A DNA stretch of 64,000 bases from Bradyrhizobium glycinis (GTDB lineage: Bacteria; Pseudomonadota; Alphaproteobacteria; Rhizobiales; Xanthobacteraceae): the NCBI RefSeq assembly GCF_016031655.1, contig NZ_JACCHQ010000003.1:124001-188000 (forward strand), given 5' to 3'. The position numbers and the translations under genes are program-made. Shown here one piece after another: positions 8,928-16,313 of the stretch. Under the pieces are notes generated by a model. The model did not search any database. It saw nothing but the letters and a program-made list of their open reading frames with translations, and was not told the DNA's origin. How positions within the stretch are numbered: position 1 is the stretch's first letter; every line of letters begins with the position of its first letter.

Positions 8928-9317
8928 ATGGCAGACGACCGTTTTCCCAACGATCCGTACCGCCCGAACCTCGCCGACGATGAGTACTCTCGCGCGGCGC
9001 GCCGGGATGCCGACCTGCAGGCCGATCCCGAGCTCGGGGAAGGCCCCGCCTCCAGCGGCAAGATCGCACTGTTCGCGGTGGCCGTCGCCCTGGTGCTGGG
9101 CGCAGTATTCTACGGCCTGAATAATTCCAGCACCACCAACCAGGCAAGCAACCCGCCGGCCTCGCAGACCGCACAGACGCAGCCGACCAATCCGGCTGCA
9201 CCTCCCGGCATGCGTGACGTGACGCCGCGCAGCAACACCGAGTCGGGCGTGACCACGGGTGCAGCGCCGAGCAGGCCAGCGCCGACTACGCCAGCTCCGT
9301 CTGACGGCGCGAAGTAA
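8928..9317 (+). CDS. Hypothetical single-pass membrane protein with proline/threonine-rich tail
   Basis: A 129-residue protein. The first ~43 residues are charged and hydrophilic. A single membrane helix follows at about 45-63 (IALFAVAVALVLGAVFYGL), then a tail rich in Thr, Pro, Ala, Gln and Ser, presumably periplasmic. No catalytic motif can be seen. ATG 8928 is chosen because GAGGAG lies eight bases upstream. A clean intrinsic terminator follows the gene, so it is probably monocistronic. The function is unknown; the architecture resembles small envelope-associated proteins common in rhizobia. Confidence 0.75.
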   Translation: MADDRFPNDPYRPNLADDEYSRAARRDADLQADPELGEGPASSGKIALFAVAVALVLGAVFYGLNNSSTTNQASNPPASQTAQTQPTNPAAPPGMRDVTPRSNTESGVTTGAAPSRPAPTTPAPSDGAK

Positions 9318-9385
9318 GAGCGCAACCGATCACGCAACACGCAGCTGTCATCGCCCGGCTGCGCATGACACCGAGACGATGAGAG

Positions 9386-9420
9386 AGCGGCGGGATGCAA
9401 AATCCCGCCGCTTTTCGTTT
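9386..9420 (+). terminator. Intrinsic terminator after the small membrane protein gene
   Basis: An 11-bp perfect stem (AGCGGCGGGAT and ATCCCGCCGCT) with a five-base loop is followed by TTTTCGTTT. It lies 68 bases after the stop codon and just before the convergent lyase gene ends. Confidence 0.85.
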
Positions 9421-9422
9421 GC

Positions 9423-10232
9423 CTACCCGAACATCTTGTTGAGCTCGCCGCCGGGATAGCCGCCGCCGAGCTCGGTGAACGTGCCCTTCTCCGCCATCTC
9501 CTTGGCCGCGCGCATGAAGCCGCCCCAGGCGGCGCGGGCGAGCGAGCCGCCGACGCTGATGCGGCGCACGCCGAGATCCTGGGCTTCCTGCAGCGACAGG
9601 CCGGACGCGCCGATCAGAAGATTGAACGGCTTCGGTGCGACAGCCTTCACCACCGCGGCGATGTCCTCGCGGCTCTTCAGACCCGGCGCATAGAGGCAGT
9701 CGGCGCCGGCATCGGCATAGGCGGTGAGCCGGTCGATGACGAGCTTGAGATCTGTCACGCCCCAGAGATAAGCTTCGCATCGGCCGACCAACAGCGTGCC
9801 GCTGTCGCCGATCGCCTTGCGCGAGGCCTTGATGCGCTCGACGGCGAGGGCGCGGTCGTAGAGCGGCTTGTCCTTGTCGCCGGTGGAATCCTCGATGGAC
9901 AGGCCCGCGACACCGGTGCGCACCCCGCGCTCGACATTGTCGGCGACCTTGTCGGGCTCGACCGCAAAGCCGCCCTCGAAATCGGCGTTCACGGGGATGT
10001 CGACGGCCGAGCTCAATGCTGCCAGATGCTGACAGACGTCCTCGACGGTGACGTGGTTGTCGGCCTTGCCGATGGTCCAGGCAAAGCCCGCGCTCGATGA
10101 CGCAATCGCCTTGAAACCGAGATGCTGCAAGGCTTTCGCGCTGCCGACATCGACCGGATTGGGCAGGATGAAGCAGCCGCTCTCGTGCATCTTCCTGAAC
10201 GTCGCGCGCTTGTCAGCAGTCGTCACGTGCAT
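9423..10232 (-). CDS. Isocitrate lyase/PEP mutase-family protein
   Basis: A 269-residue protein with the ICL/PEP-mutase barrel. Visible landmarks are LPNPVDVGSAKAL near the start, NADFEGGF (metal-binding acidic pair), SIEDSTG and VGRCEAYLWG. The KKCGH loop of true isocitrate lyase is missing, so it is more probably an oxaloacetate-decarboxylase-like, carboxyphosphonoenolpyruvate-mutase-like or 2-methylisocitrate-lyase-like enzyme acting on a short dicarboxylate. It is the last of three minus-strand genes with two small ferredoxin-like-fold proteins. The exact substrate cannot be named. Confidence 0.87.
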   Translation of the reverse strand: MHVTTADKRATFRKMHESGCFILPNPVDVGSAKALQHLGFKAIASSSAGFAWTIGKADNHVTVEDVCQHLAALSSAVDIPVNADFEGGFAVEPDKVADNVERGVRTGVAGLSIEDSTGDKDKPLYDRALAVERIKASRKAIGDSGTLLVGRCEAYLWGVTDLKLVIDRLTAYADAGADCLYAPGLKSREDIAAVVKAVAPKPFNLLIGASGLSLQEAQDLGVRRISVGGSLARAAWGGFMRAAKEMAEKGTFTELGGGYPGGELNKMFG

Positions 10233-10283
10233 GTTTCTCTCCCTTGTTGGCCGCGCAGAGATAGGCGCGCGTTTTCAAGTTCG

Positions 10284-10634
10284 CTAGTGCGCGTCGTGGA
10301 CCGCGCGGCTGTCCTTCGGGGCCTGCTCGCGGTCGGTCATGCTGTAATCCCGGATCACGCTGGCGATGCGCAGATGATAATCCGCGAAGATTTTTGCGCG
10401 GCCCTTGGCCTGGGTGCGGCGATGCTCCATGGTGTTGCGCCAGGCGGCGACTGCCGCCTCATCGCGCCAGAACGACACCGACAGGATCTTGCCCTTCTCG
10501 GTCAGGCTCTCGAAGCGCTCGACCGAGATGAAGCCGTCGATGGTCTGCAGCAGCGGCTTCAGATCGGCCGCGAGGTCGAAATAGTCCGGGCGATGTTCCG
10601 GCTTGGGCCAGACCTCGAAGATCACGGCAATCAT
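10284..10634 (-). CDS. Antibiotic biosynthesis monooxygenase (ABM)-domain protein
   Basis: A 116-residue protein opening MIAVIFEVWPKPEHRPDYFD, with DGFISVERFES and a SFWRDEAAVAAWR segment. This is the dimeric ferredoxin-like fold of the ABM family, whose members range from quinol monooxygenases to haem-degrading and structural proteins. It lies 51 bases upstream of the lyase gene on the same strand, suggesting co-transcription. No residue seen here identifies the reaction. Confidence 0.85.
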   Translation of the reverse strand: MIAVIFEVWPKPEHRPDYFDLAADLKPLLQTIDGFISVERFESLTEKGKILSVSFWRDEAAVAAWRNTMEHRRTQAKGRAKIFADYHLRIASVIRDYSMTDREQAPKDSRAVHDAH

Positions 10635-10709
10635 GGGCGTCTCCTCTTATTCGAGCATGATCTCCTCGGAAAACCGCGTTGCACTTTTCCGGATCATGCT
10701 GGCGTGGAC

Positions 10710-11018
10710 CTACAATACCACCTTGCGCAGGAAGGTGCGTTCTTCGGCGAGGATGAATTTCTCCGCCTCCGCAAAGTTGAAGTTTGCCATACCGTCGAGA
10801 TCGGCGCGCAGCCGTTTGCGATAGGCTTCATAGGCGGCCAGGCTCTCAAACGAGATCAGGGCGGACGCGATGTTGTTGGTGCCCTCATGTGGCATGAAGT
10901 AGCCGATCAACTCGCCGCCACATCTCGGGATGATGGTGAGCCAGCGCTTCGAATATTCCTCGAACTGCGCCCGCTTGAACGGGTCGAGCTGGTAGCGGAT
11001 GAAGACGGTAACGGACAT
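10710..11018 (-). CDS. NIPSNAP-family protein
   Basis: A 102-residue protein starting [20 protein letters not shown], with a [15 protein letters not shown] segment that is characteristic of the NIPSNAP dimeric alpha/beta barrel. The function of bacterial members is unknown. The frame is open back to 11066, but that extension is translated palindromic repeat, so ATG 11018 is preferred. It is probably the first gene of the set with the ABM protein and the lyase, divergent from the ArsR regulator at 11185. Confidence 0.85.
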   Translation of the reverse strand: MSVTVFIRYQLDPFKRAQFEEYSKRWLTIIPRCGGELIGYFMPHEGTNNIASALISFESLAAYEAYRKRLRADLDGMANFNFAEAEKFILAEERTFLRKVVL

Positions 11019-11041
11019 GATGGAGCCTCTCCTGTTTCTTC

Positions 11042-11128
11042 CGTCATTGCGAGCGCAGCGAAGCAATCCAGGAATCCCTCCGCGGGGACAGTCTGGATTG
11101 CTTCGTCGCTACGCTCCTCGCAATGACG
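11042..11128. repeat. Palindromic repeat, GTCATTGCGAG family, copy 3
   Basis: CGTCATTGCGAGCGCAGCGA on the left is matched on the right by the reverse complement ending CTCCTCGCAATGACG, with a short insertion in the right arm. It occupies the divergent promoter region between the NIPSNAP and ArsR genes. Confidence 0.85.
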
Positions 11129-11162
11129 ACGTGTTGAAAGATTACCGGCTTGCCCGACCATA

Positions 11163-11186
11163 ATGCTTCGGCTACCATCGAAGCAT
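11163..11186. promoter_or_regulatory. Inverted repeat overlapping the ArsR start codon
   Basis: The perfect 8-bp arms ATGCTTCG (11163-11170) and CGAAGCAT (11179-11186) are separated by eight bases. The right arm covers the first two bases of the start codon of the ArsR-family gene. Position and symmetry fit an autoregulatory operator for a winged-helix dimer; this is inference. Confidence 0.5.
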
Positions 11187-11883
11187 GAAATCAGGACCCG
11201 ACATCGCCATGGTCGCCTCCCTGGTCGGCGACCCCGCCCGCGCCAACATGCTTACGGCGCTGATGAACGGCCGCGCGCTCACCGCGAGCGAGCTGGCGCA
11301 GGAGGCCGGCATCACACCGCAGACCGCGAGCTCGCATCTGTCGAAGCTCGAGGCCGGCGGCCTGATCGAGCCGGAGAAGCAGGGCCGCCATCGCTATTAC
11401 CGCCTCACCGACGACGACGTCGCCGGCGTGCTCGAGGGGCTCGCCGGCCTTGCCGCGCGGACCGGCCATATGCGCGTGCGCACTGGGCCGAAGGACCCTG
11501 CGCTGCGGCGCGCGCGGATCTGCTACGACCATCTCGCCGGCGACCTTGGCGTGCAGATGCTCGACTCCTTGCGCGAGCGGCATCTGGTCAGGCAGAGGAA
11601 GCAGGAGATCGAGCTGACCGCCGAGGGCGAGCGCTTTCTCGCCAAGCACTTGCAGATCTCGTCCGACATGCTCAGCCATCCGCGCCGTCCGGTCTGCAAG
11701 GCCTGCCTCGACTGGAGCGAGCGGCGGCATCACCTCGCCGGCACGCTGGGGGCCGCCATGATGCAGCGCTTTGCCGAGCTCAAATGGGCCTCGCGCGATC
11801 CCGCGCCCGGCAGCCGCGTCGTGAATTTCACCCGCACCGGCGAGAAGCAGTTCGCTGCGCTGTTCAGCAGCGGGAAGGATTAG
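11185..11883 (+). CDS. ArsR-family winged-helix regulator with C-terminal extension
   Basis: A 232-residue protein. The N-terminal ~95 residues are an ArsR helix-turn-helix (ALTASELAQEAGITPQTASSHLSKLEAGG, shown here as a description of residues 32-60) followed by the wing RHRYYRLTDDD. A second domain of about 130 residues ends with a VCKACLDWSERRHHL segment. The two cysteines and two histidines there recur in this long ArsR subfamily, and could be a sensing site. It is divergent from the NIPSNAP-ABM-lyase set, its likely target together with its own promoter. Confidence 0.9.
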   Translation: MKSGPDIAMVASLVGDPARANMLTALMNGRALTASELAQEAGITPQTASSHLSKLEAGGLIEPEKQGRHRYYRLTDDDVAGVLEGLAGLAARTGHMRVRTGPKDPALRRARICYDHLAGDLGVQMLDSLRERHLVRQRKQEIELTAEGERFLAKHLQISSDMLSHPRRPVCKACLDWSERRHHLAGTLGAAMMQRFAELKWASRDPAPGSRVVNFTRTGEKQFAALFSSGKD

Positions 11884-11936
11884 TCACGACAATCGCGTGA
11901 CAGCACACAATCACGTGTGAACGACCGCTGCCTTCA

Positions 11937-12055
11937 TGGCCGGGCTTGACCCGGCCATCCACGCGTTTATGGCCACTGTCATTCCGGGATGGTCCGAAGG
12001 ACCAGACGGAATCCCGAGATTCCGGGTTCGCGCTGCGCGCGCCCCCGGGATGACG
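11937..12055. repeat. Two short palindromic elements between ArsR and hydrolase genes
   Basis: The first is TGGCCGGG and CCCGGCCA around 11937-11958. The second runs from about 11978 to 12055, with outer arms GTCATTCCGGG and CCCGGGATGAC and inner arms GGTCCGAAGGACC and GGAATCCCGAGATTCC. Both look like dispersed intergenic elements; a relative of the second is at 36340-36418. Confidence 0.7.
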
Positions 12056-12076
12056 GCTTCAATTGCGAGACCCTGA

Positions 12077-13087
12077 ATGAACCGCCTCCTCTCCGCCGCG
12101 CTCGCCGCCGCCCTTCTTACTTCCCAACTCACATCCACCCACGCCGCCGACACTGCGCCCCGCGAGCCCTACGGCATCGCGCTCGAAGGCTTTGCCTATC
12201 CCTATCCCGTGCACCTCTTGCCAATTATCAACGACGGCGAGCAGCTCAGCATGGCCTATATGGATGTCGCCGCGGCGCGGCCGAACGGCCGCACCGTCGT
12301 GCTGCTGCACGGGCGCAATTTTCCGTCGAGCTATTGGGCACCCGTGATCAAGATGCTGAGCGAGGCCGGCTTTCGCGTCGTGGTGCCGGACCAGGTCGGT
12401 TTCGGCAAATCCTCCAAGCCGCAGGGCGAGCTACATTTCGACAATCTGGCGCGCAACACCATTTCGCTGCTCGATCATCTCAAAATCGACAAGGCCGAGA
12501 TCGTCGCGCATTCGCTCGGCGGCATGCTCGGGGTGCGCATCGCCCGCGCCTATCCGGACCGCCTCGCCCATCTTGTACTGACCGCGCCGATCGGGCTCGA
12601 GGACTACCGCCTCTACGTGCCGCCGACGCCGACCGAGAAGATGATCGAGACCGAGGACAAGCTCACCGCCGACGGCTATCGCAAGCAGCTCCAGACCAAT
12701 TACGCAATCAAGCTGCCGGCCGAGGCGATCACGCCGTTCATCGATGCCCGCTTCAACATCAAGGGCAGCCCGGACTATCCGCGCTGGCTGCGCGCCTTCG
12801 TCTCTTCCGGCCAGATGATCTATCGTGAGCCGGTGGCGCACGAGATCCCGCTGATCGCGACACCGACTCTGTTCATCATGGGCGCGGACGACCACAACGC
12901 GCCGGGCCGGCCGCTCGCGCCGGAGGCGCTGCGGGCCAAGATGGGGCAGAACGCAGAGCTTGCGAAGCAGCTCGCCGCGAAGATGCCGAACGCGCGGGCC
13001 GAGGTGATCCCCGACACCGGCCATCTCGTCTTCCTGGAGGCGCCGGAGACGTACAAGGAACTGGTGCTGGGCTTTCTCGGCCGCTAG
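12077..13087 (+). CDS. Secreted alpha/beta hydrolase
   Basis: A 336-residue protein with a signal peptide (first ~23 residues, cut near STHAAD). It has the alpha/beta hydrolase core: LLHGRNF (oxyanion hole), VVPDQVGFGKS, and the nucleophile elbow AHSLGG with Ser146. The acid is probably Asp in MGADDHNAPG and the base His in DTGHLVFLE near residue 314. It should hydrolyse a small ester, amide or epoxide in the periplasm. It stands alone, with repeats upstream, so there is no hint of a substrate. The start ATG 12077 gives a full signal peptide. Confidence 0.9.
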   Translation: MNRLLSAALAAALLTSQLTSTHAADTAPREPYGIALEGFAYPYPVHLLPIINDGEQLSMAYMDVAAARPNGRTVVLLHGRNFPSSYWAPVIKMLSEAGFRVVVPDQVGFGKSSKPQGELHFDNLARNTISLLDHLKIDKAEIVAHSLGGMLGVRIARAYPDRLAHLVLTAPIGLEDYRLYVPPTPTEKMIETEDKLTADGYRKQLQTNYAIKLPAEAITPFIDARFNIKGSPDYPRWLRAFVSSGQMIYREPVAHEIPLIATPTLFIMGADDHNAPGRPLAPEALRAKMGQNAELAKQLAAKMPNARAEVIPDTGHLVFLEAPETYKELVLGFLGR

Positions 13088-13279
13088 CGACACCAGCGTG
13101 TCGCCCAAAGCCAGGTGTGGGGAACGTTCATACCGCATTCAGGTCATGATTGGCAGGTTTGGATCGCGACGTGTCGGCATGTCCCACATTTAACGTGTCG
13201 AATCGTGTCTCTTGATTCATTGTGCGCCACAAGCGCCATTCCCCGAAGCCTGCCCCAAGAACAAGAAGGAAGATCAAAG

Positions 13280-13531
13280 ATGAAATACCTGTTAGCCGCC
13301 GTCATGCTCGCCAGTGCGGTCGTCGGTTTCAGCGAGGCGGCCAGCGCCGCCGGCGGTTGCGGCCCGGGCTGGTATCGCGGCCCCTATGGCAACTGCCGTC
13401 CGATGCGCGGCGCCGTCGTCGTTCGCCCTGCCCCCGTGGTAGTCGCACCTGCGCCGGTCGTCGTCGTGCCGCGTGCGCGCGTGTGTCCCTACGGCTTCCG
13501 CTGGTACGCCGGCCGCTGCCGCCCGTTCTGA
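13280..13531 (+). CDS. GCG_CRPN-type small secreted protein
   Basis: An 83-residue protein with a signal peptide (MKYLLAAVMLASAVVGFSEA, cut after ASA). The motif GGCGPGWYRGPYGNCRP follows and matches the GCG_CRPN prefix domain of small alphaproteobacterial exported proteins. The middle is a Val/Pro/Ala repeat (APVVVAPAPVVVVP) and the end is CPYGFRWYAGRC. The four cysteines could form two disulfides. The start is ATG 13280 with AGAAGGAAG upstream. The function is unknown. An intrinsic terminator follows directly. Confidence 0.85.
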   Translation: MKYLLAAVMLASAVVGFSEAASAAGGCGPGWYRGPYGNCRPMRGAVVVRPAPVVVAPAPVVVVPRARVCPYGFRWYAGRCRPF

Positions 13532-13549
13532 TCTTCTCCATTCCGTTGC

Positions 13550-13590
13550 AAAATGGCCGCGCGGCGACAGCCTGCGCGGCCATTTTTGTT
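13550..13590 (+). terminator. Intrinsic terminator after the GCG_CRPN gene
   Basis: The arms AAAATGGCCGCGC (13550-13562) and GCGCGGCCATTTT (13574-13586) form a perfect 13-bp stem followed by TTGTT. The run of A on the other side would also let it work on the minus strand. Confidence 0.85.
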
Positions 13591-13685
13591 GCTGACGATC
13601 TGTCCGCCGCGGAACCGGAATACCTCCAGAATCGAAACGGGGACTGCCAGCGGCGATCCCCGTCGAGTCCGCGAATGGTGCGAGC

Positions 13686-13973
13686 TTACCAATAATGGCG
13701 GCGGTGCCAGCGCCGGTGATGCCGGCGCCAATGACGGCGGTGCCAGCCCCAGTGGCGGCCACGCCCACGCCAGTGAACCTGCTCAGGCCTCAGCTTGGCG
13801 GCTTCCTCGCTGGTGGTGACGGCGGGATGAGCGTCGGGATTGCCTTGCGGCGTGCGAGCGGGATCAGCGGGCGGCTGCGGTGACAGCGGCGCGGCCTGCG
13901 CGGCAGTCGCGGCGAAGGCGGCTGCGCCCGCCGTCAATCCCAAAGCAAGTTTCAAAAAGTTCCGGCGCTCCAT
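13686..13973 (-). CDS. Small Tat-signal protein with His/Arg/Trp-rich tail
   Basis: A 95-residue protein starting MERRNFLKLALGLTAGAAAF. RRNFLK matches the twin-arginine signal (S/T-R-R-x-F-L-K), with a cleavage site near AAQA. The mature part is short and proline-rich, then ends in a strongly basic tail of repeated W, H and R (RHWGWHRRHWRRHH near the C-terminus). Histidines at this density could bind a metal or haem. The SD GAGGAA lies six bases before ATG 13973. It is convergent with the GCG_CRPN gene. The function is unknown. Confidence 0.75.
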   Translation of the reverse strand: MERRNFLKLALGLTAGAAAFAATAAQAAPLSPQPPADPARTPQGNPDAHPAVTTSEEAAKLRPEQVHWRGRGRHWGWHRRHWRRHHRRWHRRHYW

Positions 13974-14086
13974 GGCAATTCCTCTAGGCTACCTGGCAAG
14001 TGATGCAGAGGAAGTGTCGCGGCGGGGCCATGAACCAAAGCTGAATCGCGCGTTCAGATTCGTTGCGGAGCGGACATCCGATGTGC

Positions 14087-14401
14087 TTACCGGGAAAACT
14101 CCTGCGCCAGCAGCAGCGTTTCGCGCGAGCGCTTCACGTCGGGCCAGTCGCGGTTGAAATCGGCGACCAGTCTTTTTAGCGCGTCACCTCTCAGCATCGC
14201 GTTCAGCCTGGCCTCGTCCTCGAACTGATACATCGCCTGGTGCAGCGAGGGATCATCGAGGCTCCAGAACCGCCACGCCTTGCTCACACCGAAGGCCTTC
14301 ACCGCATCGGGCAGATGTTCGGTCTCGTACCACCGGTCGAAAGCAGCGCGCTTGCCGGCATCGGAGATGATGGCGCGAACGACGAAGAAGGCTGCTGGCA
14401 T
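14087..14401 (-). CDS. Small dimeric alpha/beta-barrel protein (DUF4286/EthD-like)
   Basis: A 104-residue protein beginning MPAAFFVVRAIISDAGKRAAF, with FDRWYETEHLPDAVKAFGV, the pattern W-Y-x-x-E-H-L-P of EthD/DUF4286-type ferredoxin-like proteins. The open frame continues upstream to 14572, but that stretch is antisense to the GST leader, so ATG 14401, with AGGAGGAAA six bases upstream, is used. It is divergent from the GST gene at 14544. The function is not known. Confidence 0.75.
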   Translation of the reverse strand: MPAAFFVVRAIISDAGKRAAFDRWYETEHLPDAVKAFGVSKAWRFWSLDDPSLHQAMYQFEDEARLNAMLRGDALKRLVADFNRDWPDVKRSRETLLLAQEFSR

Positions 14402-14543
14402 CGGGTTTCCTCCTGTTGTTTGAACCGAGACTAACCGCTTTCCGGCGCCAGCGACAAAAAGTCCTTGGCCTTCCTTGGGCTTGGTGTCGGAATGGACGCC
14501 CTTCGTTCGTCCTTTGCGGCGAACCAGGACACGGAGACAGCAA

Positions 14544-15197
14544 ATGGCCGACCTCACGCTGACCACCTTCAATTGGGTTCCCGAACCGCCGCGTGGCCTC
14601 GTGCGCGACCTCCGCGTGCGCTGGGCCCTCGAAGAGGCCGCCCTGCCCTATCGCGTCGCCAGCACCCCGTTCGACGATCGCGGGCCTGCGCATCTGGCGC
14701 ACCAGCCGTTCGGTCAGGTGCCGTGGCTGACCGACGGCGACATCTCGATCTTCGAGACCGGCGCGATCCTGCTGCATCTCGGCGAGCGCAGCAACAAGCT
14801 GATGCCGACAAATCCGCGCGGCCGCACTGAAGCGACGAAATGGGTGTTCGCAGCACTCAATTCGGTGGAGATGGCCAGCCTGCCCTGGACCATGTCGAAG
14901 TTCATGGGACATCCGACCGACACGGCGGCGTGGAAATTCGTCGACGACTTCCTCAAGCTCCGGCTGGGGCGTCTCGAGCCGGTGCTCGGCAGTCGCGAAT
15001 GGCTGGCCGGCTCCTTCTCCGTCGCCGACATCCTGATGGCGGACGTGCTGCGCGTCGTCGATCGATTCGGAGGGCTGGCGGACAGCCCTGCCTGCCGCGC
15101 CTACGTCGCGCGCGCCACGGCCCGCCCGGCGTTCGCCAAGGCGCACGCCGACCAGATCGCCCATTTTGCTGCGGCGGATAAGGCGCGCGGGGCGTGA
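14544..15197 (+). CDS. Glutathione S-transferase family protein
   Basis: A 217-residue protein with the two-domain GST layout. The N-terminal thioredoxin-like part contains the cis-proline loop (FGQVPWLTDGDISIFETGAI, residues 54-73), where the Glu/Thr pair binds the glutathione gamma-glutamyl group. The alpha-helical C-terminal half ends with GSFSVADILMADVLR. It is cytosolic and presumably conjugates or isomerises electrophiles. ATG 14544 is used; the frame is open further upstream, but without resemblance to the family. A small conserved gene follows 75 bases downstream. Confidence 0.9.
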   Translation: MADLTLTTFNWVPEPPRGLVRDLRVRWALEEAALPYRVASTPFDDRGPAHLAHQPFGQVPWLTDGDISIFETGAILLHLGERSNKLMPTNPRGRTEATKWVFAALNSVEMASLPWTMSKFMGHPTDTAAWKFVDDFLKLRLGRLEPVLGSREWLAGSFSVADILMADVLRVVDRFGGLADSPACRAYVARATARPAFAKAHADQIAHFAAADKARGA

Positions 15198-15272
15198 TGC
15201 GCCTCACATAATCGGTCTTGTGCTTGGCATACAGTCGCCGACACCAAAACGACTCAATTCGACAGGTGACCC

Positions 15273-15425
15273 ATGGTCCGCATCGAATATCTCAAGCGAC
15301 AGATCGCCCGCGCCGAGCGGCTGGCCAAGGCCATCCTCGATCGGCAGACCGCCGACCGGCTCCAGGCCTACGCCGCCGAATGCCGCGCCGAATTGTCGGA
15401 GCTGACGCTCAAGAACGCCGCGTGA
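15273..15425 (+). CDS. Small conserved hypothetical protein (50 aa)
   Basis: The frame ATG 15273 to TGA 15425 encodes MVRIEYLKRQIARAERLAKA and continues as one long amphipathic helix with many Arg, Glu and Leu residues, ending TLKNAA. Such 50-residue helical proteins are common in Bradyrhizobium. No domain is recognisable. The upstream sequence GACAGGTGACCC offers a weak ribosome site. It is too short for automatic calling in many pipelines. Confidence 0.6.
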   Translation: MVRIEYLKRQIARAERLAKAILDRQTADRLQAYAAECRAELSELTLKNAA

Positions 15426-15454
15426 GGCGTGCTGGTGCTGGATGCGTCACATAC

Positions 15455-15543
15455 GTAGGGCGGATTAGCGATAGCGTAATCCGCCACTTCTCCATCCGGT
15501 GACACATACCTTGGTGGATTACGCTGTCGCTAATCCACCCTGC
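15455..15543. repeat. Palindromic repeat, GTAGGGCGGATTAGCG family
   Basis: The left arm GTAGGGCGGATTAGCGATAG and the right arm CTGTCGCTAATCCACCCTGC are near reverse complements, with inner GCGTAATCCGCCA and TGGTGGATTACGC. It lies between convergent genes. Confidence 0.85.
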
Positions 15544-15546
15544 GCG

Positions 15547-15900
15547 TCACACCAGCTTTAGCGGCGCATCGGCAACGACGCGAAGATCGATGCTGCCGAT
15601 CAACGCTGAACGCCGCGCCTCCGCAGCGCTGATGGCCTCCTCCGTCTGCCGCAACGTCGAGACGTTCGAGCCGAGCGAGACGATCCCGCCGAGGATCAAC
15701 GCGATCGATCCGAGCGCTGCGGTCTGACCGAAGCCGAACAGACCGAGGATCGTCACCAGCAGCAGCGCCGCCCCACCACCGATCGCGATCTTGGACGCCA
15801 GGATATATTTCCGGCAGCGCTCGGCGATCTCGGCCAAGGCCTCGATGCGATCTTCGATGTCAGAGATTTCATCGGTCGGGTCGTCTTCGGTCATTGGCAT
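15547..15900 (-). CDS. Hypothetical two-helix membrane protein
   Basis: A 117-residue protein. The acidic N-terminus and a predicted coiled coil (EISDIEDRIEALAEIAERC, residues 11-29) are followed by two membrane helices (AIGGGAALLLVTILGLFGF and ALGSIALILGGIVSLGS) and a short basic tail. No known family is evident. It follows the 15915-16277 gene by 14 bases on the same strand, so the two are probably co-transcribed. The SD is weak, and Met at 15894 is an alternative start. Confidence 0.65.
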   Translation of the reverse strand: MPMTEDDPTDEISDIEDRIEALAEIAERCRKYILASKIAIGGGAALLLVTILGLFGFGQTAALGSIALILGGIVSLGSNVSTLRQTEEAISAAEARRSALIGSIDLRVVADAPLKLV

Positions 15901-15914
15901 TCAACCAGCGGTGG

Positions 15915-16277
15915 CTAGCGAAGATAGGGCAATGGCTTGGCCATGCCAGCATCGGCTAGCTGCAAGTATATTTCTTTCAGGATCGGCCCCAACAACTCCC
16001 ACGCCCACTCTGCATTGCCTAGATTAAGGTGTTCGATAAAGGAAACGGCGATCGCATTGCGCGATTGATAGTTTCCATCCCTGTAGTACTTCTCGGCGAG
16101 CTTGAAGCACAATGCGACGTCTTTCGCATTTCCGAGTGTGATAGCTCGTTGCGCGAAGCCGGCAAATGCGCCCACCTCCAGATGCAGCAAGCCGTACTGC
16201 GCGTTGATTTCCAACCTCAAATCCGGAAAGGTGTTTTTTAACTCCTTCAGGAAAACACTTCGATGAAGGTCGCCCAC
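15915..16277 (-). CDS. Hypothetical protein, DUF7674-like
   Basis: A 120-residue soluble protein. The helical segment with VGAFAGFAQRAITLGNAKDVALC and the ending SFIEHLNLGNAEWAWELLGPILK resemble the small DUF7674 family often found among immunity and toxin-neighbourhood genes. I recognise it only by pattern. A GTG start at 16277 is chosen because GGAGGA lies six bases upstream; the frame extends to a GTG at 16298. Base composition is clearly more AT-rich than the flanks, which suggests transfer. It lies 36 bases after the zinc-ribbon gene. Confidence 0.6.
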   Translation of the reverse strand: MGDLHRSVFLKELKNTFPDLRLEINAQYGLLHLEVGAFAGFAQRAITLGNAKDVALCFKLAEKYYRDGNYQSRNAIAVSFIEHLNLGNAEWAWELLGPILKEIYLQLADAGMAKPLPYLR

Positions 16278-16313
16278 TTGGTGTCCTCCAAAGTTCACGT
16301 TGGATCATTGCGC

